Assembly (NCBI GenBank): GCA_022846075.1
Contig: AP025582.1
Span: forward strand, 2,480,001-2,544,000
Reading direction: 5' to 3'
Length of the DNA: 64,000 bases
DNA from: Oscillospiraceae bacterium
Lineage (GTDB): Bacteria; Bacillota; Clostridia; Oscillospirales; Oscillospiraceae
Of the stretch, positions 34,214 through 41,877 are shown in pieces (the stretch's first letter is position 1; the number at the start of each line of letters is the position of its first letter). The notes under the pieces were generated by a model. That model searched no databases and was not told where the DNA came from. It saw only the letters and a program-made list of their open reading frames with translations. Made by a program: the position numbers and the translations under genes.

Positions 34214-35365
34214 TCACATGACCTGTGTCATGAAGCTGCCCATCTTCTGCGCCGCCTCCTCCTGGGCCTGCCGGGTGGCGTGGGTGTAGGTGCGGAGGGT
34301 AAAGCCCGCGTCGTAGTGCCCCAGCATGGAGGACACTGTCTTTACATCCACGCCGTTCTGGAGTGCCATCGTCGCAAAGGTATGGCGCAGGTCGTGGAAG
34401 CGGATGTGCCCAAGCCCGGCGTCCTTTAGAATTTTCTTATGCAGGTTCACCACCGAGTCTGGGTGATACATCTCCCCTGTTTTCGGAGATGGGAACATAT
34501 ACGGATTGCCAGGGTGGTTCTCGTGTTCCTGTATGAGTAGATTTACCGCTTCTCGCGGAATGGATATTCTACGAACGGAGGTCTCCGTCTTGGGACGGCT
34601 TATTGTGATTTTGCCATTTCTCACTGCCGCCTGCTTGCTGACCAAGAGCGTCTTTCGTTCCATGTCCAAGTCATCCCAAAGGAGGGCGACCAGTTCACCC
34701 TTTCGCACTCCGCTGACCAGTTCCAGATAAAACATTGGCAGTACTCCCCTGCTCTCTGCCGCTTTGAGGTAGGCATGCATATCCTCCGGGTGAAGTATTT
34801 TCATTTCCTGCTTTTCTATTTTGGGTATAATGCAGTCCTCCGTGGGATTGCGGAGAATGAGCCGCTCTTTGACCGCCCGGTCAAGGGCATTGTGCAGCAT
34901 CATGTGGATCCCCCGGACGGTGGCGTTGCTTAGTCCCGGTTTCTTCGCTTTCTGAACCTCCCTTAGTCTGCCGTTCTCTTGCAAGTCACGATACAGCTTT
35001 TGGATATCTCGACCTGTCAGCTGGCTCAGCTTGATGTCTCCCAACCGCGGGATAACGTGCTGTTCGATACAGCGGCGGTAGTATTCGGCGGTGCTGGGTC
35101 GGACATTGGGCTTGGAATACAGCTCGTACCATGTCCACAGCCAAGTTGCCACCGTGTAGTCGTCCGCCCGGATCACGTCCAGCTGATGCGCCTGTTCCAA
35201 TGCGGTCTTGAGCTTCTTTTTGACCTCCGCTTGGGTTTTACCCAGCACATTTTTGATGATCCTCTTGCCGGTATTGGGATCATAACCTGCAGTATACCGC
35301 CCCTCCCAGCGTCCGTCCTTCCGTTTACGGATGCTTCCCTCGCCGTTAGCACGTTTCTTTGCCAT
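34214..35365 (-). CDS. int: Tyrosine integrase of the element
   Basis: The 383-aa site-specific recombinase integrates and excises the element at the tRNA anticodon loop. The N-terminal AP2-like arm-binding domain (GEGSIRKRKDGRWEGRYTAG) is followed by a core-binding SAM-like domain (about 70-170) and a catalytic domain with R221 (SGVRKGEL), H324 and R327 (HDLRHTF), H350 (LGHYD) and Y360 (RTYTH). All catalytic residues are present. The gene is transcribed toward attL, with its stop 345 bp inside it, as usual for integrases. Confidence 0.95.
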   Translation of the reverse strand: MAKKRANGEGSIRKRKDGRWEGRYTAGYDPNTGKRIIKNVLGKTQAEVKKKLKTALEQAHQLDVIRADDYTVATWLWTWYELYSKPNVRPSTAEYYRRCIEQHVIPRLGDIKLSQLTGRDIQKLYRDLQENGRLREVQKAKKPGLSNATVRGIHMMLHNALDRAVKERLILRNPTEDCIIPKIEKQEMKILHPEDMHAYLKAAESRGVLPMFYLELVSGVRKGELVALLWDDLDMERKTLLVSKQAAVRNGKITISRPKTETSVRRISIPREAVNLLIQEHENHPGNPYMFPSPKTGEMYHPDSVVNLHKKILKDAGLGHIRFHDLRHTFATMALQNGVDVKTVSSMLGHYDAGFTLRTYTHATRQAQEEAAQKMGSFMTQVM

Positions 35366-35371
35366 ACTTTT

Positions 35372-35665
35372 TCACCTCGGTTTCTGGATATGGCCATCGT
35401 CTTCATACATGCACTCCATGATCAACCTGGCGCCCAGCCTGAAGCCCAAGACGAAATTTTCAAGTGCCGTGATGCTGTTGATCTCCTGCTGCGCGTTTGT
35501 CAGGGCATGGAGCGGATGGCAATCTTTTTTGTTGAGCAGCTCTGCCAATTCACGCTCACATTCAGCGGCGCGGCTTATCAAGCCTTGCAATTCAGATTTG
35601 GCGGCAGGCTGTCTTTCACTTGGGGAGATGCTGCCGTAGTATAGGTCTTCCAATGTGTTTCGCAT
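35372..35665 (-). CDS. DUF6809-like small protein
   Basis: The 97-aa helical protein starts MRNTLEDLYYGSISPSERQP and ends with FVLGFRLGARLIMECMYED. I associate this pattern with DUF6809, common next to integrases in Clostridia mobile elements (memory, not a search). The function is unknown. It is six bases upstream of int on the same strand, so the two are probably co-expressed. Confidence 0.7.
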   Translation of the reverse strand: MRNTLEDLYYGSISPSERQPAAKSELQGLISRAAECERELAELLNKKDCHPLHALTNAQQEINSITALENFVLGFRLGARLIMECMYEDDGHIQKPR

Positions 35666-35825
35666 ATTTTATCCTCCTTTGCAACGACACACAATACCAT
35701 GCCCCGGCTCGGAAAGCTACCGAACCGGGGCAGAGTTATCAGTTCAGACACATCTTTTTGCAAAGGCCTTTTTCTTTGTTTTCTGAGAGGTATCTGTTGC
35801 TACTACCCATAATAACATTTGTGTC

Positions 35826-35854
35826 TTGTATCCAACCCGATTTTGCGCTATACT
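35826..35854 (+). promoter_or_regulatory. Promoter of the fic operon
   Basis: TTGTAT (35826-35831) and TATACT (35849-35854) are 17 bp apart. It is followed by TGGGAGG and the antitoxin start at 35885. Confidence 0.7.
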
Positions 35855-35884
35855 AAAGCCAGTACATGAATGGGAGGTGTCTCC

Positions 35885-36052
35885 ATGAGTGCCGCTGAAA
35901 TTGAGAAGTCCATTCGCACAGCCACTGTTTCCCTGGCGATGGAGGGCCTTCATGTTGATGAGCAGTGTGTGGCTTGGTGCCGGCAGATGCTTTCGGGCGA
36001 GATCTCGCCCGATGAATACCTGAAGCTGGTCACCGCCAGGGCGGGTGTCTAA
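35885..36052 (+). CDS. Fic-inhibiting antitoxin (VbhA-like)
   Basis: The 55-aa helical protein has the inhibitory motif (S/T)xxxE(G/N) in SLAMEG (residues 16-21). In class I Fic systems the Glu of this helix blocks the ATP gamma-phosphate site of the toxin. The Fic gene begins three bases after its stop, the standard order for antitoxin then toxin. ATG 35885 follows GGGAGG. Confidence 0.85.
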   Translation: MSAAEIEKSIRTATVSLAMEGLHVDEQCVAWCRQMLSGEISPDEYLKLVTARAGV

Positions 36053-36055
36053 TCT

Positions 36056-36679
36056 ATGGCTTACAGCATTGAAGCGTCATCCGACCACTGCTATGAGGGA
36101 ACTACTTGCCTCATTAACAAGCTGGACATCCGGGACGAGGCAAAGCTGGCGGAAGTAGAAGCCGCCATTGTTTTAGGGAAAACTACCCTCTTGGATCTGC
36201 AACCCATCCAAGGGGCTTTTGACCTTGACCACTATAAGCGCATCCACCAGTTTCTTTTTTGTGACCTCTACGACTGGGCGGGCCAGCTCCGCAAGGTCAA
36301 CCTTTCTAAAAAGAGAACGGCGTTTGTTCCAGTAGATGAAATTGAACCTTGCGCTACGGCTTGTTTTCAGCGGTTGCAGGAGTTTAAGCCTGAGGGCATG
36401 AGCCACCACGAGTTGGCCGAGGAAGTGGCAGACTTTTATCATACCGTCAATATGCTCCACCCCTTCCGTGAAGGGAATGGCCGTGCCCAACGAGTTTTCT
36501 TTTCCCAGTGGGTACAGCATATTGGCTTTCAACTGGACTTGACCGCCGTAGATTCTGACGAGTTCATATTTGCGACGATTCTGGCCGCCCAAGGGGTCAT
36601 GGATCAACTGGTCGATTGCTTTGATAGAGCAATTCGCTCCCCGCAGTTGCAAATGGATATGGAAATGACCATGCCATAG
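36056..36679 (+). CDS. fic: Fic/DOC-family AMP-transferase toxin
   Basis: The 207-aa protein carries the Fic active-site motif HPFREGNGR (135-143), with catalytic His and ATP-binding Asp/Glu, Asn and Arg intact. Such enzymes usually add AMP to target proteins (for example topoisomerases in VbhT-like toxins). The N-terminal target-flap segment KRTAFVPVDEIE precedes it. Together with the preceding antitoxin it probably stabilises the mobile element. Confidence 0.92.
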   Translation: MAYSIEASSDHCYEGTTCLINKLDIRDEAKLAEVEAAIVLGKTTLLDLQPIQGAFDLDHYKRIHQFLFCDLYDWAGQLRKVNLSKKRTAFVPVDEIEPCATACFQRLQEFKPEGMSHHELAEEVADFYHTVNMLHPFREGNGRAQRVFFSQWVQHIGFQLDLTAVDSDEFIFATILAAQGVMDQLVDCFDRAIRSPQLQMDMEMTMP

Positions 36680-36687
36680 ATTTTGTT

Positions 36688-36715
36688 GCCTCCCACCATG
36701 TGGCGGGAGGCTTTT
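36688..36715 (+). terminator. Terminator after fic
   Basis: GCCTCCC (36688-36694) and GGGAGGC (36705-36711) form an imperfect hairpin followed by TTTT, between convergent fic and the relaxase gene. Confidence 0.75.
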
Positions 36716-36745
36716 CATTGTTTAGGCGTATCAGTTTTTGACCTC

Positions 36746-38518
36746 TCACATCCCCATAGTCATGCTGCCCCAGGTCTGGGTGGGCTCCTCGTGGTCGTCG
36801 GTCTTGTGGCCCATGGCGATGCGCTTTTCCTGTTGAGCACTGCAGAGCTTGTGGTCCGTGCGCAGCCGCATGGTCGTACCATCGCGGGGCATAGGCACCT
36901 CCCGGAAGGTCTGGGCGACACGGTGCAGAAGCCTGGTCACGGACAGCATCACCGAGGGCGGGCCCATAGAGTCCCAGCGGTCCAGGAAGAATTGAGCGTA
37001 CTCGTTTCCTTGCTCTGCCGACTTGATGAACCAGTAGAGAGCCGCCTCCCGGTCTTGCGGGATGTCCCGGCCCATAAGGTACAGCTTGCCCAGGGCATAC
37101 TGGGCGTATTGGTTACACGCTTTAGCAGAGGCGGTCAGGTGTCTGACCGCCTTTTCCATGTCTTTTGGGACTTCTTTGCCTGTCAGATACAACTTGCCCA
37201 GACGATAGTCGGCGTACTGGTTGCCTTGAGCCGAGGCTTGCTCATACCATTCCACCGCCTCGGTAATTCGCCCCTGGTTCTGGAGCAACTTGCCCAGCGC
37301 ATATTGGGAGTAGTCGTTCCCAGCTTGGGCAGATCGGAGGAACCACCACTCCGCCTGTTCCTCGTCCGGGATCACACCAAGGCCATCCCGGTAGCACTTA
37401 CCCAGTTGATGCGCCGCCACCGTCAGGCCCTCGTCCCAGAGCTGTTTCAGAATTCGGACGGCCTCCTCCTGTTTCGTCCAGCTTGCGTCCTCATCATAGA
37501 GGACGGCCTTGGCCTCCTGGTAGGCCATAACCTGCTGCCAAAGGTTCCGAGGTGCGGCGGTCAGTTCATCATCCTCCATCTCGTCATTCATTTCTCTGTC
37601 CTCGAAGGTCACCCCGCCCAGACGGATGTTTTCCGCCTCTTGGATGACGGCGTTCAGGATGGAGCGGAACTCCTTTTGCTCGGAGAGCTTTGGGCGTTCC
37701 CTCTGCCGCTCTGCGTAGTAGTCCATGATCTCGCATTGGAGCTCCCACCAGGTCTGGTAGCATTGGTTCACCACCGGCAGCAGCTCCAACTGGTCCACGG
37801 CCTTCTTGACGGTCTCCTTGACCCTTGGCGGGAGGTAGCCGTACTTCTTCTTGCCCTTTACCTCACCCAGCTGCATCACCAACGTCTGGATCAGCGACTC
37901 CATCTCCAGGCTGTCGGAGATCCCCTCCCGCATCTGCTGGGTCAGCTCCCGCAGGGTGTGACGGCTCTCCCGCACCAGTTCGTCTCTGGACTTGGACTTC
38001 TGCTCATAGGTGTGGAGCATCTCCTGTTGGAAGATATCGTTGGTGAGGACGGACTTGATTTTCCGAATTCCCTCCTTGGACAGATACGCCTGCCCCGGCT
38101 TTGCCGACCAGGCCATCATGTGAACATGGGGATGGTCTCCCTCATCGTGGAAGGCGGCGTACCAGCAAAAATCCTGGGGCGGGATATGCATGGCAGCGGC
38201 GATGTCGTTCCTGTGGGCTCGGAGGAGGTTCCTCCACTGTGGCGCGTGGTCGTACCCCAACCGCTGGGCGTCCTCTCGTTTCAGGGAGATGATGTGAGTC
38301 CAGATGTTGCCGGGGTGCTGGTTGACCTCCCGGATGGCAGAGGTCAGGTCAACGGCATCCTGGTCACCGAAGAGACCGTGGGAGCGCGGGCGCTGGGCCA
38401 TGTACTCCATGTGCCCGGCGGGCAGCAGCTCCACGCCATCCCGCGTGGCGATATACTTAGCGTAGCCGCCCTTGCCGCCGCCTTTGATGTAGGGGCTCTT
38501 AACGATCAGTCTTGCCAT
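36746..38518 (-). CDS. MobP-type relaxase with C-terminal Sel1-like repeats
   Basis: The 590-aa protein would nick the element at oriT and lead it into a recipient through another element's conjugation channel. The N-terminal 170 residues hold the relaxase motifs: early Tyr residues (Y10, Y19, Y22) and the metal His cluster H124, H129, H131, H133 (FHDEGDHPHVHMMAW). After a helical linker come at least four Sel1-type repeats of about 36 residues (about 365-520: AAHQLGKCYRDGLGV, SQYALGKLLQ, ADYRLGKLYLTG, AQYALGKLYLMG). Sel1 repeats bind proteins and are unusual on relaxases. It overlaps the upstream MobC-like gene by 13 bp. Confidence 0.85.
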   Translation of the reverse strand: MARLIVKSPYIKGGGKGGYAKYIATRDGVELLPAGHMEYMAQRPRSHGLFGDQDAVDLTSAIREVNQHPGNIWTHIISLKREDAQRLGYDHAPQWRNLLRAHRNDIAAAMHIPPQDFCWYAAFHDEGDHPHVHMMAWSAKPGQAYLSKEGIRKIKSVLTNDIFQQEMLHTYEQKSKSRDELVRESRHTLRELTQQMREGISDSLEMESLIQTLVMQLGEVKGKKKYGYLPPRVKETVKKAVDQLELLPVVNQCYQTWWELQCEIMDYYAERQRERPKLSEQKEFRSILNAVIQEAENIRLGGVTFEDREMNDEMEDDELTAAPRNLWQQVMAYQEAKAVLYDEDASWTKQEEAVRILKQLWDEGLTVAAHQLGKCYRDGLGVIPDEEQAEWWFLRSAQAGNDYSQYALGKLLQNQGRITEAVEWYEQASAQGNQYADYRLGKLYLTGKEVPKDMEKAVRHLTASAKACNQYAQYALGKLYLMGRDIPQDREAALYWFIKSAEQGNEYAQFFLDRWDSMGPPSVMLSVTRLLHRVAQTFREVPMPRDGTTMRLRTDHKLCSAQQEKRIAMGHKTDDHEEPTQTWGSMTMGM

Positions 38519-38925
38519 TCTTCATCATCCTGTTCCTGCGCTTTTCGCTCAAAAGTCAACCGCCCATTGGTGGCCTTCACGCTTTTCACGCTCTCCGCCC
38601 GGAGCTTCTTTAGGTAGTCCGGGTCGATCCCCAGATGCTCCAACAGAATACTCAGCGCCATGTCAGTCTCCACCGCCTGCTTGAATAGGAGCTTGGACAT
38701 CCTGTCCTCAAACATACCCAGGCGACCATCGATGGCGGACTGGATGGCCACCGGGAGCGTTCCGTTGCGCTCCGCCTCCAGTTGGTCCAGGTAGTAGAGG
38801 ATGGCCCTCTCGATAAACTCGTTCTTACTTCTGCTACCATCCTGCTGGTAGCCCACCCCCAGCCGATACTTGGCCAGGGGCGACAGCCGGATGGTCATTT
38901 TGTAGGTGTTTTCCGTTTTGCTCAT
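38506..38925 (-). CDS. MobC-like relaxosome accessory protein
   Basis: The 139-aa protein has an N-terminal ribbon-helix-helix segment (YKMTIRLSPLAKYRLG, then SRSKNEFIERAILYYLDQL) suited to oriT binding and a helical C-terminal half. Overlap with the relaxase gene implies co-translation, the normal MobC arrangement. ATG 38925 gives the conserved-looking start; a longer frame to 39000 lacks a good site. Confidence 0.75.
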   Translation of the reverse strand: MSKTENTYKMTIRLSPLAKYRLGVGYQQDGSRSKNEFIERAILYYLDQLEAERNGTLPVAIQSAIDGRLGMFEDRMSKLLFKQAVETDMALSILLEHLGIDPDYLKKLRAESVKSVKATNGRLTFERKAQEQDDEEWQD

Positions 38926-39339
38926 AATATCCTCCATTTTGCCTGTTTGGTGCCGGGGAACCGTTGACCGCTCTAAGGCTGGGCCTAAGAGTGAGGTCAA
39001 ACGGTCTTTTTCTCCTCTGGAATGAGGTCACTTACGACCCCCGTAAACTGCCCGCACTGCGGGCAGAAGTGGCTGGAGGGACGCCGCTTGCGGCGGCACT
39101 CCTTTATCCTGCACGGTTTTCGACCGGGGGTGTCACCGCGTCGGAGCGGACTGCGCATCCCTCGCTTCCGTGCAGGCACGAAAGCTCGCTCCTCCTCTCC
39201 AAAGCACAACCGCTGCGCTGGGGTGTGCTTTGGGGCCGCGTGGACTTCTGCCACAAGGCCCCAACGTCGCGTTCTTGGCCGGTGGAGGGGTACGGGTGCC
39301 ACCCCGCCCGGAAAAGGGCACACAGCTCGTACAATGGCC
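38926..39339. other. Non-coding stretch upstream of mobC; candidate oriT
   Basis: This is a gene-free region of 414 bp between mobC and the replication-type gene, with short inverted repeats near 38955-39010 (CCGTTGACC and GGTCAAACGG). It has open frames on both strands without ribosome binding sites. Origins of transfer of MobC/relaxase cassettes normally lie directly upstream of mobC. No nick-site consensus was recognised. Confidence 0.4.
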
Positions 39340-39756
39340 TCACGCCGGGGTTTCCTCCCGCTGCTTGGCTGCGCTTCTGGCGGTATCAACTTCCAGCCGC
39401 TCAAACTGCCGCCGGTATTGTTCATCCAGTGCTTCCTGTATGGGACGGATGGTGTAGAGCAAACTGCCGTTGCGCTTCTGGCCGGACTTGGTGTAAACCG
39501 AGGTTGGCTCCGCCGTGATGAGCGCCTTCTCCTCCAGCGCCATCACATATTTCCGCACCGTGTTCTGGCTCATGCCAACCGCCTTGCCGATGGTCTTGTA
39601 GCTGGGCCAGCATTGAAAGGTATTCCGGTTCTCCCGATAGAGCAAATAGGAGTACACCGAAATCTCACCGGCGCACAGCCCCAGCATAAAAATTTCGTTG
39701 GGCAGAGGAAAATAATTTTTGATGGCATCGCGTTTTGGATAGGGGTTGTACTTCAA
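39340..39756 (-). CDS. Winged-helix replication-initiator-like protein
   Basis: The 138-aa protein has a helix-turn-helix typical of RepA_N/DnaD-like and phage replication proteins (CWPSYKTIGKAVGMSQNTVRKY, about 48-70; recognition VMALEEKALI). It begins NPYPKRDAIKNYFPLPNEIF, a pattern common in Tn916/IME replication proteins. TTG 39756 is chosen because GGGAGGTG lies just upstream and the frame overlaps the excisionase stop. It may support replication of the excised circle or act as a regulator. Confidence 0.75.
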   Translation of the reverse strand: MKYNPYPKRDAIKNYFPLPNEIFMLGLCAGEISVYSYLLYRENRNTFQCWPSYKTIGKAVGMSQNTVRKYVMALEEKALITAEPTSVYTKSGQKRNGSLLYTIRPIQEALDEQYRRQFERLEVDTARSAAKQREETPA

Positions 39757-39962
39757 ATTGCACCTCCCGTGTTTTGCTCCACCCATGTGATGAATTTTTC
39801 CTTTGGCACCACGATACGATTTCCGATTTTCAGAATCGGAAAATCCTTTTCATGCATCAACTCGTATCCCGTTGACGGTGACACGCCCAGCACCCTCGCC
39901 ACCGTATCCGCGTTGAGGAACAGCGGCAGCTCGTCGTAGCTTTTGTAGACCGATTCCTTCAT
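39753..39962 (-). CDS. xis: Excisionase-type HTH protein
   Basis: The 69-aa protein has an excisionase-family winged HTH (LFLNADTVARVLGVSPSTGY, then FPILKIGNRIVVPKEKFITWVE). Such proteins bind the attachment-site arms and tilt integrase toward excision, or activate mob genes. ATG 39962 follows GGAGGT. The stop overlaps the next start by four bases. A decayed relative, YKSYEDLPLYCN, is found beyond attR at 51680-51739. Confidence 0.88.
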   Translation of the reverse strand: MKESVYKSYDELPLFLNADTVARVLGVSPSTGYELMHEKDFPILKIGNRIVVPKEKFITWVEQNTGGAI

Positions 39963-40246
39963 TGATACCTCCATAGTTTTCTGATATGATATTATATAAA
40001 TACCGCGCCCCCGGCGGCGCGGCGCGAGGTAAGCAAACCTTCCGCAGACAAAATCTGATGCCGGTATACGGCCAATACCGTGATGCACAGTGACCTGTCG
40101 GAAAGCCGAATGTCCGTCAGCGCATTTCTGTGCCGTTCCGGAAAAGGGAAACGATGCCGGGATCATTGTCCCTCTATAAAAGAGTGGATGGAAAACATAA
40201 AAACGGAAGGTCGGCTATAAAAATTTTTTTCTGAGAGGTGAGAGCA

Positions 40247-40984
40247 GTGGCATGGCAGCGGAGAGCGAAAAAGGAAATCGCCCAGGGCTGGAAGTGGATG
40301 CGGATGCAGGATTCAGATGCCGCTGCGGAAGCTGAGTGTTGGGCCGAGGAGCATAAGGGGGACATGAAAGAGATCGACCACATCCTCTACCGAAGTGACG
40401 AGAGCTACTACGGTAAGACCGTTTCGCTTGATCCGGAGGATGCGGAATCGCCGGATGTCGAAGCCGGTTACCCTGACCCGGAGGCGTTTTTGCCGGAGGA
40501 CGTGCGTGATCGGCTCTATGATGACCATGCCTATATTAAAAATTCGTATCTTCCAAAGGATTCTGACAGCGGTGATGCGCTTTATCTGTCCAAAAGTATT
40601 GTCGCTGGGTTGCAAGGTTTGACAGACTTACAGCGGGAAGTGATTTTCCGTAATGTGATCAGCGGCGAGGACGTTTCTTCCATTGCAAAAAGCAAAAAGT
40701 GCTCGGCAAGAAACATCAGGGACATTCGAAATCGCGCGTTAAAGGCCCTGCGTGTAGCCACCGCAGGTGAGGCGGGCAGTGGCTCTCCCGACGCGGCGCT
40801 CTTTGTCCTCTGGGCATTGTTGCTTGGCGCGACGGCGTATTTACTCTTGGTGCCCGGAGCGGCTGCCGCATGGACGCGCATGACTGTCTTTGTCGCTCTG
40901 CCCATCGTCACGGTGGCGGCTGTCTGGCGAATCGTGCGGCTTGCGCGGAACTCGACAAAGGGGCAGCTGCGGAGCTCTTTATAA
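40247..40984 (+). CDS. Sigma-70 region 4-like protein with C-terminal membrane helices
   Basis: The protein is 245 aa. Residues 121-172 form a region-4-like HTH (GLTDLQREVIFRNVISGEDV, then KKCSARNIRDIRNRALKAL). Region 2 is not recognisable; the N-terminal 110 residues are acidic. Two membrane segments follow (about 183-203 and 211-232). GTG 40247 is chosen with GAGAGGTGAG upstream. It diverges from the excisionase operon. It may be a membrane-held transcription regulator of the element. The function is inferred from the HTH alone. Confidence 0.65.
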   Translation: MAWQRRAKKEIAQGWKWMRMQDSDAAAEAECWAEEHKGDMKEIDHILYRSDESYYGKTVSLDPEDAESPDVEAGYPDPEAFLPEDVRDRLYDDHAYIKNSYLPKDSDSGDALYLSKSIVAGLQGLTDLQREVIFRNVISGEDVSSIAKSKKCSARNIRDIRNRALKALRVATAGEAGSGSPDAALFVLWALLLGATAYLLLVPGAAAAWTRMTVFVALPIVTVAAVWRIVRLARNSTKGQLRSSL

Positions 40985-41007
40985 GAAAAAACACAAATAG
41001 AAAGAGA

Positions 41008-41040
41008 GGGGAGCTTGGTGTTTGCGCCAAGCTCCCCTTT
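41008..41040. terminator. Terminator after the sigma-like gene
   Basis: GGGGAGCTTGG (41008-41018) and CCAAGCTCCCC (41027-41037) form an 11-bp stem, followed by TTTATT. It separates the mobility genes from the cargo. Confidence 0.85.
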
Positions 41041-41053
41041 ATTCTTTATACAC

Positions 41054-41209
41054 CTATTCTTTATACGCCGCATTGGAAGCTTGCCATGAGCAATTACCAT
41101 ATTCATTCTCAACGGCCTCAAAGAGAATCGTTGCTGCTTCAATCATTTTAGCAATATGAGCGTATCTGCGTTGATGGGTCAAGAGCAAACTTTTGTATGC
41201 ATCATTCAA
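41054..41209 (-). pseudogene. C-terminal remnant of an unknown protein
   Basis: An open frame of 51 codons reads helical sequence (RYAHIAKMIEAATILFEAVE, ending ASNAAYKE). It has no ribosome binding site and only a TTG near its beginning, 15 bp after the flavodoxin stop. It reads like the end of a larger gene that lost its front. No family was recognised. Confidence 0.35.
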
Positions 41210-41224
41210 TCGGTTGAACAAGAA

Positions 41225-41860
41225 CTATTCTCGAATGAAATTTGTAAACACAAACGGCTCCTGCTCCGGCGGCAGAACGCCGGCCTGTTGCGCCGCGTTC
41301 TTGCATTTGAGGAAATAGGCCATGTTTTTCCCCAGGATACGCATGGTTTGCATCCCTTCCGCATCCTTCACCACATCCTCTGGCTTGGCGCCGTGGACCA
41401 TGTTCCAGTACCGAGACGTGATAATTGGCATCTGCATCAGACCAAAATATTTATTGAGCTGATCCCATGTGGCGGTGGTGCCTGCCCGCCGAGCGGAAAT
41501 GACGGCGGCTGCGGGCCTGAGCAAAAAGCGGTTCCCACCGCCGTTCAAGTCTGCATAGAAAGCCCGGTCCAAAAATGAGGTGATGGCCCCGGTGGCCCCC
41601 GCCCAATGGACGGGGGTCCCGAACACGAAGCCGTCATAACTGCTGGCAATATCAAGAAACTCGTTGACCTTATCATTGAAAACGCACCGACGGGTTTGGG
41701 CGCAGGCTTTACAGGCAATACAGCCGGAGAGGGGTTTGTTGCCGATCCAAAACTCTGCCGTGCCGATCTGCTCCTGATGCAGAGCCTCCGCCACCTGTGC
41801 CAGGGCGGTATGTGTGCAGCCCTCCTTATGGGGGCTGCCATTGACCAGTAAAACGTTCAT
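41225..41860 (-). CDS. Flavodoxin-like NAD(P)H/FMN oxidoreductase
   Basis: The 211-aa cytoplasmic protein has the FMN-phosphate loop NGSPHKEGCTHTAL at residues 7-20, the Cys pair CIACKACAQTRRC (ferredoxin-like spacing, seen in the iron-sulfur flavoprotein branch) and the flavin-contact segment FGTPVHWAGATGAITSFLDR. It is the last gene of the leftward cargo cluster. It probably supplies reduced flavin or reduces quinones. Confidence 0.85.
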   Translation of the reverse strand: MNVLLVNGSPHKEGCTHTALAQVAEALHQEQIGTAEFWIGNKPLSGCIACKACAQTRRCVFNDKVNEFLDIASSYDGFVFGTPVHWAGATGAITSFLDRAFYADLNGGGNRFLLRPAAAVISARRAGTTATWDQLNKYFGLMQMPIITSRYWNMVHGAKPEDVVKDAEGMQTMRILGKNMAYFLKCKNAAQQAGVLPPEQEPFVFTNFIRE

Positions 41861-41877
41861 CTCACTGTGCCTTTCTC

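Noticed and set aside
39001-39425. Minus-strand frame of 142 aa between mobC and the initiator gene
   Set aside because: It overlaps the initiator gene, has no ribosome binding site and an Arg/Pro-rich composition typical of random GC-rich frames; the region is better explained as non-coding.
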